From positions 1,342,743 to 1,406,742 of the forward strand of contig WELA01004268.1 in NCBI GenBank assembly GCA_009602735.1: DNA of 64,000 nt, read 5' to 3'. The stretch's first letter is position 1, and every line of letters starts with the position of its first letter. The stretch comes from Mesotaenium endlicherianum (Eukaryota; Streptophyta; Zygnematophyceae; Zygnematales; Mesotaeniaceae). The position numbers and the translations under genes were made by a program. This document shows positions 10,998 to 21,030 of this stretch, piece after piece. Below the pieces are notes generated by a model. The model made no database searches, was not told the DNA's origin, and worked only from the letters and a program-made list of their open reading frames with translations.

Positions 10998-12147
10998 TGT
11001 AATGAATCAGTTCATTATTTATTTAATCTAATTGCATATATAAATACAACCCTAAATAAGTCTTATGTCAATGTACTCACATGTGCGAGTTCATCTAAAT
11101 GAATGTATGTCGATCCAATGCGAGTTAACTTACTTTGTCAAAAAAGTCAGCAGCATAGTATAGTTGGCTGAGATTTATGTACCAATTATAAATAGGACAT
11201 AATGTCAGTAGGTTGATATATAGTTAACTCTTATAAATATAGTTAGTATACTTGGACTCTGTATGTTGAGGATAGATATATACATTTAGATGATTAATTG
11301 TAGACTGGCACATGTGACCGTAGTACACTGAAAGTTGGGAGATTGACTGAGATTTGGTAAACCGATGTCCTACCAGTGTGGTTAACTCCTGGGTAGGCGG
11401 AGCCGTTGTCAGTCAACTGAATAGTTAGGACTTCAGTCAACCGACCAATTAATATGGTCGTTATACTTAGCTCCGTGGGTCCCAACTTAACGGGTTTCTC
11501 ACGAAACGGCGCACCTTGAACCGTGGTCAACCAGGTGGTCACTAGGTACATAGCAGGCTGGGATCTTGTGGTCCCTCATTCTGGATAGTAGGCTTTAGAG
11601 TCGGATTTCTACTTGCAAGTCATGTGTGCACTTTTGGGTTTGTTATTATGACCAGTTTACGGAAATTGACATGGCGTCTTCGTCTGTGCTCCAAATGGAA
11701 CTAGGACGTTTTGGAAAGGTCTCATCAAGATGCGTCCATTTCCATTAAGTTTGCTCAATTTAGAGTAGTATTGAGAAAGCTATACCCTCTGACATTTCGG
11801 GGCAACATAACGGATAGATTCCATGGTTTTGCACCTAAGTCAGTGGGATGTGTTTTAGCTACATTATGGTCATCTAAATGAGAGCGCCTTTGCTATTGAG
11901 CCCCCTGATATTGTGTATGTGCTTATACATGCTTGTATGCCTTGTAGGCAAGAGGCCATGAGTTTCTAAAGGAGAAGCTCTAGTCCTCAAGCTCGCCTCT
12001 TTCTTGTGCCTTGTGTTAGTGTGCAACTATGGCAAACTACGGTAATGTGGTTAAAGGGGTATAGATGGGCTCCCTGATTTTACATGCTTCCACCTATCTC
12101 TGATATTATATATGTACATGAAATATATTTATCTTGAATTCATTTCA
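10998..12147 (+). repeat. Solo LTR of a family related to element A, inserted in element B gag
   Basis: The block starts TGTAATGAATCAG and ends GAATTCATTTCA, matching the LTR ends of element A read in this orientation. It also holds the inverted counterpart of their GGAGTTAACC..GTTGGTAGGAC segment, near 11,360-11,400. At 1,150 bp it is longer than the ~700-bp A LTRs, so it is a relative rather than the same family. Flanks CCCTT (10,993-10,997) and CCCTC (12,148-12,152) match at four of five bases, a likely decayed target duplication. No internal element remains, so it looks like a solo LTR left by recombination. Confidence 0.72.
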
Positions 12148-12640
12148 CCCTCCCCGTCGTGTTATGCATCGGGACACTCATCCTCAGTCTTGCCTGCACC
12201 CATTGGGGTACCGATTGCATGCCCAGGTGGTCTTCTTGAGCCCAAACCCCCACAAGTTTTTCGTGCGCGAGCAGCTGGCAGCTACGCAAGCTAGCATCCA
12301 GGATGTTCATCGTCGAGTTGGTTTGCAGCCTGATGCATCTAACTATGTGGGTCTGCACCCCATGCCATCGCAGGCGGACCCCCAGCTTACCCTACCTGGT
12401 TCCCACGCCCTCCTGATGCTGCACATTGCGTTTCCGACGAGGGTAGGGCCGAGGGGGCACATGCCGTGACTCGTCGCGTGGCGGCCCACGAGCCACAATC
12501 TGACCCACCTGTGAGGCCTGATCATGGTCGTAGCCACGTCCAGTCCGCGCAGTTGCCACGATCATTCAATGAAAGGGCAGAGTGCCCTAGTGGAAGCGTA
12601 GTGACTCACGAGGAAAGGAACTAGATGCAATCATACTAAA
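12148..12640 (+). pseudogene. gag of element B, continuation after the solo LTR
   Basis: The reading frame of the knuckle-bearing block resumes here (PPRRVMHRDTHPQ...) and runs to 12,469, then continues in another frame to about 12,625. The protein is Pro/His/Gln-rich with no recognisable domain. It ends where an AT-rich block begins. Confidence 0.5.
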
Positions 12641-13340
12641 GAGTGCAGCGGCATGTTGCTAAGAAAGCTTAGAAAGATTACTTGACATTTTGGGTGTCAA
12701 GAAACTGCTCACAAATGAACTAAGATAAAAGGCCTTGTCATTACAAACCCGTAGAAATTTACAGAAGTGAAAACTGATAAGAAACAAAGAAGTTATGCCT
12801 ATTTATAATTTTCTGCCTAAGTGCTCCTCTCTAGGAGGAAGCTACGGATTTTCCTAAGTGTTCGTCAAATCGTCCCTTCCAGAACATTCGTGGGTCAGCC
12901 AGATCAGTCTAATCTGACGTGTCGGGCCGAATTGACGTCCACATACATGCATCAACATTACTAGAATATTCTATCTTAGACGCGCTAGGCTAAACCGAAA
13001 TTTCTAGGTAAATCGACCTAGTCGGCACTCCGCGTCAGCCGAACTTACGTGAAGGTTCGAGTTCACACTAACGGGCCAGATCGCTCGACGCTGTCGGTCA
13101 ATCCGACGGTCGCGCTCATTGCGAACTAAGGACAGTCGTCAACCGACCTCAAAACTAATTAAACTTCGGAAATCCATAACTCTCTCAATACTTGACCAAA
13201 TTTGATGAATTTTATATCAAAATGACCACAAAAATGCACTCTATACTATTATACAAACAAAACACACTTTCATGAAACTCAAAAATGCACTTTATAAACC
13301 TATGACCTTACATTCGAGCTCTTCAAGCCAGATGACACCC
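12641..13340. other. AT-rich block interrupting element B, no gene
   Basis: Composition changes abruptly to AT-rich with no open frame, then returns to GC-rich coding-type sequence near 13,340. This suggests another inserted LTR or small element, but I could not find matching ends or a target duplication. Confidence 0.45.
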
Positions 13341-14480
13341 TTGGTCCTCCTCATGCTTGCTTGCCGTGCCTGTTAGAGCTATTGGGGGCGGGGGTACCGC
13401 AGGTACGTTGACTATCTCTCTCGACGATGTCCCTGCCGCCCAAGCACACGCGCAACAAGTCTGCGACCACCTGCGAGCGGCCGCGACGTCAGTGGAGCGC
13501 GACAACCTGCTGCCCCTTTCCTATGCACAAGTGGTGGCTGATCTCCCCATTTGTACGGGTCTAGCAACGTCGCCCATGCCACTCGCCGTCGCCGACATGC
13601 CCGTAGCTCTCGCCGAGCTGTTTGCCCGCGCCGCTGTGCTCACTCCTGTAGGCTGTTTCTCCTCCTTTAGCTCCGACCATCCCTCAGGTGGTATCTGACC
13701 TGCCCGCTCCTGGTCCGCCACACCCCCCTGTCTCACTTGTTTCTGATCTCCCCTACACTGTTACTTCTTGCATCGGTCACGTCACATACGCACGCCCGAT
13801 TGAGTCTTGCTCCGACATCCCTATCACTGAGCCAGACGCCTTGCCTAGCCCAACCGTGCCAGTGCTACCTGTTCTTCCAAGTGCTCTACCCCGCTCCATT
13901 CCTTAAACCTACGCCGTACAGAGTTGCACCAATTTCGTTCATTCCACCCCCAGCTTTGCAGCTGCGTGTGGCTTCCTTGCTCCACCTGCCCCTAGTGACT
14001 GCGCCGCTTGCATCTCTTGTGCAGGCCCAAGAAGACATCACTGGCGAGCTGCTCCGCCGCTGCACCCACCCCGTGTCACTGCCCTCTAGCACCTCCAACA
14101 GTGCTGCCAGTCGCAGCCCAACCTCGTCGTCTGCTACAGTTGTGACCTTGCTGGCAATCTTCGCCGGGTGTGTAGCGCCGTCTTCCGCCACCGCCACTTC
14201 TACCACCGTGCCCTACCGGCAGCCCCAGTGACGTCCTCGGCGTCGTCCCCCGTCGCAATCTGTGTCGTTGCTCCTCGCGTCCCCGACACGGCCGTCGTCG
14301 CTCCCGCCTCTTCCTCATCCCCGCGTCCGACTGACACAGGTGCACTCTTGCCGCTCGCTCTGTCTTTCCTTCCCGCACATTCACAGGTACTCCCTCTCGC
14401 CAGGTATGTACCCCCCTCCTTCCTTTCTCACCCTGCTCAAAAGGCATCGTGCTTTGCCCCGTAATGTCCTGTTGGATAAC
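13341..14480 (+). pseudogene. Pro/Ser/Thr/Ala-rich linker between gag and protease of element B
   Basis: GC-rich sequence with three partly open frames (13,357-13,698, 13,737-14,231, 14,262 onward). The products are low in charge and rich in Pro, Ser, Thr and Ala. No domain is recognised. It joins gag to the protease in the element's order, and frame changes show decay. Confidence 0.5.
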
Positions 14481-15093
14481 CAGCATGGGGTCTTCTTGAT
14501 TGACGGGCTTGCTCCTCGCGTGGTCATTTTGGACACGGGTGCACGACCTGTTCTGCTGGGTGCTGTTATGTGCCAACACCTCCACATCTGCAGTCGACCT
14601 TGAGCCTTGCTCAAACCCGATCTCCACTGCCATGTCCCTTTTTCACCCCACCGCTTATCAGACATGCCGTCGCATTCCCATCACCCTTAATGCCCACACC
14701 CCCGCTGCCATCACACTCTACGCGCAATGCATGGTCACCGAGTCCACCTCTTATGACGTCCTGTTGGGTCAGGAGTTTAACCTCCTCATTGGGTTAACTA
14801 TTGACTTTTGGCTAGGTCTCGCTACATACCGTGTGGATTTTGAGTCGGTTGGTCACCACCTCGGGTACCTCCCTCTTATCCTCACTCACTCGCCGACTTC
14901 TCTGGGTTGTGCAGTTGCATCTGTGTTTGCTCTTGGGGTTGATGACATCAGTCCGCGAGACTTGCATGATCTTGCATATGCTCTCTCACACCAACCCTCT
15001 TCCCCACGCTCCACCCTGCCTCCGCCTCTCTCATTACCCCTCGCCCCTTTCCTCTATACCACCCCTCACACCACATTTCACCAAATCTATTAA
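14481..15093 (+). pseudogene. Retropepsin-like protease of element B
   Basis: The active-site loop VVILDTGARPVLLG lies in the frame ending at 14,603; D-T-G is the hallmark of aspartic proteases. The second half continues in a different frame (14,500-15,093), with YDVLLGQEFNL resembling the conserved ILG turn late in retropepsins. The frame change just after the active site inactivates this copy. The family cuts Gag-Pol polyproteins during particle maturation. Confidence 0.72.
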
Positions 15094-15124
15094 GCCCTCC
15101 AGCTCGGGTCCCCTCCTTCTTTAG

Positions 15125-16252
15125 TTGAGTCGCTCCCGCCGTCCTCACCGCCCCTCTCTATTCCCTTCAGTAACAGTCTCCCCTATTCCCTGGCTGCCTC
15201 CTCCGGCTGGGATCACAAATTTGGATTTGTTCGCGAGTGTCTCCTCTACGGTCGCGGGGTTACTCCTTAGCGGACAGCATATCGCTCACTATTACTATGG
15301 TGATATTGACTCCGTTGCCCATATTGCTAGTCACACTCACCTTGCGGCCCTCTCCCAAGCTTTTCCTACCCTTTTCCCTCACTCTGCCTTCCACACTATC
15401 TACTCCACCTTGCCCCAAGACGTGCGCCTTCTCCACCTCGACCATCTCCAGGCTGTCGGTCCCATCCACTTGGTCGTAGGGGGATGGGAATGTCAAGGGC
15501 GCTCCCGCGCGAGCACTGGTCAAGGTCTTGCAGATCACCGTTCTCAACTCTTCTTTGAACTCATTTGCATCCTCTCACTCCTGCAAACTTCCCAACCTCA
15601 GCCCCCGGCCTATTTGCTCAAAAATGTTCATTTCGTGGATGATCCTCGCCCCCACGTGCGTGCTGACTTCCGCACCATCACTTCTATCCTCGGGTCGGGG
15701 GTCCTCTTGGATGCTGTTGCCGCTGGGTCGTATGCACACCGGTCTCGCGTCTTCTGGAAAAATTTTGTCCCTCCTCACGCATAGCGCTCTCTTGTTGATC
15801 ACACCCATACATTTCCTCCCCGCCACATCGTCTCTGATATCCAGGATCCCCATCGTTGTCCCATGAAAGTGCACCCCCCTGATTACTCTTCCTTTTGTCA
15901 AGTCAACATTCCCGGCCACCCCAAAGCTGCCTTCCCCACTCTCGTCAGTCGGCCGCCCTCATATGCGTTTCGTCAGTTCGATTTCGGGATGCTGTTTGAC
16001 TCCCTCACAAATCGATATGTTGAGCCTTCCGCGTCCGAACGCGAACTCTTTCTCGAATTCATCCCCGAGACTACTGCGACCCCACTCTTGTCTGACACCC
16101 AACGTTGTCAATTTCTTGGGCGCGTCATGGATGTCCATGCGCTCACCTGGCTCTTCTCTATCCTCCTTGTCCTCAACTCCCGTCTGCCCGACTCGTATAC
16201 ACACGTTCCCGCCTATCACCTGCATGCTTTTGGCTGGGGGGGTTCCATCTGA
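15125..16252 (+). pseudogene. Cytosine-5 DNA methyltransferase domain inside element B
   Basis: The frame shows C5-methyltransferase motifs in order. Motif I (DLFASVSSTVAG, about 15,224) would bind S-adenosylmethionine, and YYGDID follows as the motif II acidic turn. Motif IV reads GGWECQGRSRA (15,479-15,511), keeping the catalytic Cys but with Glu where Pro-Cys is normal. A motif VI-like KNV (15,620-15,628) has Lys in place of the catalytic Glu. GSYAHRSRVFW corresponds to motif VIII. After an in-frame TAG at 15,782 the same frame continues, and PSASERE...QFLGRVMDVH fits motifs IX-X. It lies between protease and RT in the same orientation, so it belonged to the polyprotein. The family methylates cytosine in DNA; this copy is probably inactive. 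Confidence 0.85.
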
Positions 16253-16271
16253 TTTTTAGCCCCGGTCGCTG

Positions 16272-17820
16272 TTGCAGCCGTTGGGGTCAGCGAGCCCGCG
16301 TAGCAAGTACAGTCCCCAGGCCCCTCCTCATGGGGCGTTCTGGCACCTACAGTCACGTGAGTGGAATCCGGGTACACAGTTAACCAGGGAGGAGAGGTTG
16401 CAATTCACATGTATGTTAGAACGGAACGAAGAGTGTTTTGCCAGGTCGGTCATGGACTTAGGAGTGTGCACAATTTCACAATTCAGTATTGATCTATCAC
16501 TAATGAACCAGTGTACAAACGGGATTACCGCCACGCTAAAATTGAACACGATATTATGCGGGAGAAAATCACAGAGTTATTGCAAGCCGGTCTGATTGAG
16601 GAATCCATGTTGGACTTTGCAGCTCCCACGGTTAGGCGTGCTAAGAACAATTCCATGGGGAACTACACTGAGAAACAAATGTGTGGAGAATATCAAGAAC
16701 TCAATGCCGTCACTAAACTAGACCGCTACCCTATGCCCGTTCCCGAGGACATCTTCGATGTGCTCGAGGACGCCAGCGTGTTTAGTGTTTTTGATTTACG
16801 GCAAGGGTATAACCAAATCCTTATTAACCCTAAGGACAAACATAAAATTGCGTTCTGGGGTAATCGCCAGTTGTACCAATGAAAGGTCATGCCTTTTGGG
16901 TCAAAGAACGCCCCTGGTTGTTTCCAGCGTATTATGGACCGGAGTTCTTAGTGGGTTACCTTTCGCTCGTTGTTACATTGATGATGTCCTCACTTTCAGT
17001 CGAACGGTTGACGAACACTTGGTGCACGTAGAACAAGTCTTGCATTTTCTAAAGGCAGCGGGTTTGAAGTGTCACCTGGATAAATGTAAAATCGCTACTC
17101 ACTCAGTACCCTATCTCGGTCACCACATCGTTCCAGGGGGGCTGACGCCACAGCAGGTTAAGGTGAAGGCCATTCGCCTTTTGCCAGTTTCCACAAATTT
17201 GTCCAGATTAAGGGCTTTCATGGGTATCACAGGGTATTACCGCCGATTTTATCCTAACTTCAGTGCCGTGGCCGCATCACTAAACGAACTCCTTAAGGAA
17301 GATGTACCGTGGGATTGGACCAGTGAACGGCGAAACACTTTTGACCAACTCAAGGAACTCCTGTCCTCCGCCCCTATCCTCCGCATACCTAATTACGGTG
17401 AACCATTTTCCTTACACACTGACTGAAGCCATCTGGGGTTGGAGGCGATGCTTGCTCAAGAGGATGATGAGGGTCACGAGTACGTAGTGGCTTACGCCAG
17501 CCGTAGTAACAACCCCGCTGAACGTAATTACAGTTCGTACGAAGGGGAGTGTTTGGCTACCGTCTGGGGAGTGGTGCATTTTTGTCCGTATCTTTATGGA
17601 ACACGATTCACCCTCATCACTCATCACCAGCCATTGCAGTGGCTAATGACGAACCAAATTGGGAAACACGCACGCTAAGCACTCATTCTCCAAGAATACA
17701 ACTTTAACATTGAACATAAGGCCGGATTAAGGAACCAGGATGCCGATCGTCTGAGTAGGAACCCAGATCCGTCGGATGTAGACCTCACCGGAGCTCGTTT
17801 TGCTTCTAGCCAGCAGGAGC
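16272..17820 (+). pseudogene. Reverse transcriptase and RNase H of element B
   Basis: RT blocks run over three frames. The palm motif FDLRQGYNQI lies near 16,795-16,820, MPFGSKNAPGCFQ near 16,890-16,925, and the catalytic YIDD near 16,975-16,990. YYRRFYPNFS closes the thumb/connection near 17,235. RNase H begins at HTD (17,417-17,425), where a stop breaks the frame, and continues 17,439-17,678 with AYASRSNNPAERNYSSYEGE. The ADRLSR end motif is at about 17,740. The motifs place it in the Ty3/gypsy type; stops show it is dead. Confidence 0.82.
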
Positions 17821-18535
17821 AGATCTTACCCGCATGGCATGCTACTTATTACTTGGGACTCCTTCCTCTTCCTGTGAGTGTGTATGCTGCTGACATGCTT
17901 CCACCTATCGCTCGTGGTTCTCTTGACATCTGGTCTGACTCACTTGCTCTCGCCATCCTGCGCACCCGTTCTTTGCCTTTGCCCTCTCCCGGCGTGAGCG
18001 TGACCGCGTCATGCATCAATGTCTTCGATATCATTGGCATGAGGGAACCTTGCTTCGTGTCTTCCCACACTACACACGGGTGGTCCCTCCCCTTTCCGAA
18101 CGCGTTACTCTTATCCGCAAGATTCATAAGGAGTCGGGGCACTTCGGTATTAAACGTACCAGTAGTGTTTTGCAAACAGAGTGCTGGTGGGGTGGTTTGG
18201 TCAGTCAAATCGGTGATTTTGTACGTACGTGTATGTCTTGCGACCGCGTTAAGAAAACTTTCAATGGCTTGCCATCTGTTCTTCATCCCCTCCCCCTACA
18301 GAGACTGTTCTATCGCTGGTCCTTGGACCTTGCCGGTCCCTTGCCTCTCTCCAAGTGTGGCATGCGGTATGTCCTTGTCATGACTAAGCATCTCACTAAA
18401 TGGATTGAGTTGGTTAATATCCCTGACAAGTCCAGTGCGTATATTGCGCGTGCATTCACCGAGCGAGTCCTCTGTCGTTATGGAGCTTGTGCCGAGGTTC
18501 TCACTAATCGCGGGTCCGAATTTCAAGGGGATTTG

Positions 18536-19253
18536 TGAAATGAATCGACTTACTAAAAAGGCGATTAACAATTAATGAAGATCTTTATATCAGCAAGTAA
18601 TCTTTATGGTATTTTCTGTTATTTGATTAAATAGCAAAAGACAACGTACTAGCAGTTGACAATACTCGGAAGTCAAATGGAAGTAAACTAGCATCAATAA
18701 TGCAATCAGTAAACTCACACATAAGCAAGGCTAGGAGACAGTGCATATCAATGGCTTCTCGCCTTGGATTCAGATCTCTCTCAGTAAGCTGTACAAGAGA
18801 GTTGGCCTCGTTTCCGAATGCCGAACTCGAGAGAAATACCTAGCATATGTACATGGAATGAGTTTACTGTTCAATGGTGAGTGCGAGGGCACCGCCTACC
18901 CGGGAGTTAACCACGTTGGTAGGACCTCGGTTAACCAAATCCACCGCCATCTCCCATCATCCCAAATCGCCATCCATCCTAAGGATGTCATCTGGCCATT
19001 CATCTAGCACACCACACTTAGATGCATATCTAGGCAGTTCGCTGCTACTGACTACGAAGTCAGCTGGCTGTCAAAGAATGTGTCAGCATGCTGACCTAAG
19101 TTGACTTCAGCCTGCTGCCCACGGCTGAGTCATTAAACTGATTATTTATTAAAGTCCAGCAAACTCAATATTAACTAAGGTTCAGCAGGCTGAACTTATT
19201 TAACTATTATATTTAAATAAATATTATATCAACCAATATACTGATTCATTACA
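18536..19253 (-). repeat. Solo LTR of element A family inside element B integrase
   Basis: A complete 718-bp LTR begins TGAAATGAATCG and ends CTGATTCATTACA, the same ends as the LTR at 34,106-34,802. It is flanked by a perfect 5-bp duplication ATTTG (18,531-18,535 and 19,254-19,258). Removing LTR and one duplicate restores a continuous integrase frame, so this insertion came after element B and before the present. Confidence 0.92.
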
Positions 19254-19937
19254 ATTTGAGTGAGTTCCTTGACAAGTTGTTCATAGACCACCGTATCACT
19301 TCACGTGATCACCTCCAGGCTGATGGTTTGGGTGAATGCATCGTCCAAACTGTCAAGCGTAGCTTGCGCAAGTATGCCCTATCTTGCGACGTCTCCAATT
19401 GGGATGTGCATATTCCCTGGCTTGCTATGGGTTATAACTTCAGTAATAAAGCTTCACTTTGTACTTACTCTCCCTACTTCCTTTTGTATGGTCGCGAATC
19501 CCTCTTGCCCTCAGCCATTCGTTGTCGTGTCACCATCGACCTCTCTCTTGACGATCCTGATGTGCTTCTCACCCACCTTGATGAACGAGCCAAGTTGTTC
19601 CTCACCCATATGCCTATTGCCATGGGTAACTTGCTTACTTTACAACACCGGGACACCCTTCGTTACGCCCGTCTCCGCAGTGGGGTGTACAAACCTCGTT
19701 CAATTTGAGGCGGGAGACTATGTCTACCTGCAACGTGAAATGCACGATACGTTGGATGTGCGTGCCGGTCCGGTCATCTTGCGTGTGCGTGTTGTCAGTC
19801 CCAATGGCGTTCTTACACTTGAGGGATCCGATGGGCGCACGGTCTGTGAGAACATGAAAAACTGCACACCCTGTCACTTGCCTAATATTTGTAATGAAGT
19901 AAACTCGTTGCACGCCACTATTCCAGCCAACCGCCCT

Positions 19938-20072
19938 TGCCAAGTATGTGGGTTGTCTCGTCGTCCTGCGTCCATGCTTCTGTGCGATGCATGTAACTCC
20001 GGGTGGCATTTGGCATGCTTGAATCCCCCTTTGTCTCGAGTGCCGGCAAGTGATTGGTTCTGCCCATCGTGC
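19938..20072 (+). other. PHD-finger domain at the C-terminus of element B integrase
   Basis: The cysteine/histidine spacing is C-x2-C-x11-C-x2-C-x4-H-x2-C-x14-C-x2-C, a full C4HC3 set with Trp two residues before the seventh ligand, as in PHD fingers. The domain family binds histone H3 tails. It occupies the place where chromoviruses carry a chromodomain, so a role in targeting integration is an inference. Confidence 0.88.
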
Positions 20073-20093
20073 AAACCCACCCCTTTAGGGTAG

Positions 20094-20589
20094 GACCCTC
20101 TTATTACTTCTTGTCCCCTTTCGTACGCTTGGCATTTTGTTTCCCTTTTTGTTTTCCGTTTTTGCGCAATACCGTTGCAGGTCCCTTCCCATCTAACCCA
20201 TCCGCGTGGTGAGAATAGTCCCTGCTCGCCGCTTCGCGCTGTTTTCTGCCCCCGATGCTCACGCCTGCCATCGCCGACGCTCTTCGCGGGACCTCCCTTG
20301 AGGGCGCGCGCCGCCCCACCGACTGGCCCTCTGCCAGCGGTCGTCGATCGGCTGCGTCGCCCCACCTCTTCTCCGTCACGGATTCCTATCCCGTGTTCGT
20401 TCGTCACGTCTACCACTTGGAGTACTTGCCTCCAGGGTTCTACTTTCTCGACTCCCTCGAGGCAATTCTTGCTTCCGTCGTTCCCGACGATCCTATTTTG
20501 GCTCCTCCGCATTCAGTTGCGCTCTCGCCCCCTCGCTCGCAGCTGGGGGGGGGGTTTCACAGTTCATTTTTTGCTCAGTGATTAGTTGC
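20094..20589. other. 3' region of element B, no firm gene
   Basis: A frame at 20,255-20,581 contains a stretch that looks protein-like (HVYHLEYLPPGFYFLDSLEA), but I recognise no family. A run of ten G at about 20,547-20,556 could be the polypurine tract. No LTR was identified after it. Confidence 0.35.
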
Positions 20590-20638
20590 TCAGTGAATAA
20601 AATGAATACTATATTTACCAATATACTAATTCATTACA
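20590..20638 (-). repeat. Terminal remnant of the 3' LTR of element A copy 2
   Basis: The sequence ATTTACCAATATACTAATTCATTACA matches the end of the A LTRs with one change, and it is followed by the same purine tract (20,639-20,651). The rest of the LTR is absent where element B sequence begins. Confidence 0.7.
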
Positions 20639-21030
20639 ATCCCTCCAACTTAAATTGTTGTCGCCTCGACAACATTAAATTATAGCATTATTTGGTCAAA
20701 AAACTAACAAAACTAACCTCCCCACCGCCTGCCTCTTGCTTCAACACTGTTGCCTAGCTGTGGGGATCATTAGTGACAGGGAACTGTCACCTCCACCCTC
20801 AGTCCACTGCCGTTGTGGGGTGCAAACAGAGAGACCTCCAGCAAGGCTTGACTGGAGGATGGTTGTGATGTTTAGGGGGTTGTTCCTGGGGCTCCAAAAT
20901 CAGGAGACTGAGATCTGGACCTACATCTGGACAGCCCTCTAGGTCTGTCAACTTGCCTTCTAAAGAACCCTGTTTGTTCTAAACTTGGGCCTCGAGGAGA
21001 ACGAAGGATTGTAGCCTGCTCTTCAACTAC

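Larger units (their letters stand above)
17850..20093 (+). pseudogene. Integrase of element B with a C-terminal PHD finger, split by a solo LTR
   Basis: The H2C2 zinc site (HKESGHFG...CMSCDR) lies near 18,125-18,245, followed by the catalytic core with WSLDLAGPL (first Asp). The second catalytic Asp is Asn in LTNRGSEF (about 18,505). At 18,535 a solo LTR interrupts the frame. Directly after it, at 19,254, the frame resumes in register with DGLGE holding the catalytic Glu. A GPY/F-like tail (GDYVYLQ...GPVILRV) spans about 19,710-19,870, after a frame change near 19,700. A PHD finger ends the protein at a TAG (20,091). Family role: insertion of cDNA into the genome. Confidence 0.82.
9120..20580 (+). 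mobile_element. Element B: decayed Ty3-type retrotransposon with DNA methyltransferase and PHD finger
   Basis: Plus-strand coding blocks occur in the order gag with CCHC knuckle, Pro/Ser/Thr-rich linker, protease, C5 DNA methyltransferase, RT, RNase H, integrase (H2C2 zinc site, catalytic core, GPY/F-like tail), PHD finger. RNase H preceding integrase marks the Ty3/gypsy order. Two solo LTRs from other insertions interrupt it, and frameshifts and stops are spread through it. Its own LTRs were not found, so both ends given are approximate. Its GC-rich codons differ from the AT-rich inserted LTRs. Confidence 0.83.

Noticed and set aside
930-19253. LTRs at 930-1,567 and 18,536-19,253 as the two ends of one large element
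   Set aside because: The second has its own perfect 5-bp target duplication inside the element B integrase and is therefore a separate solo LTR.
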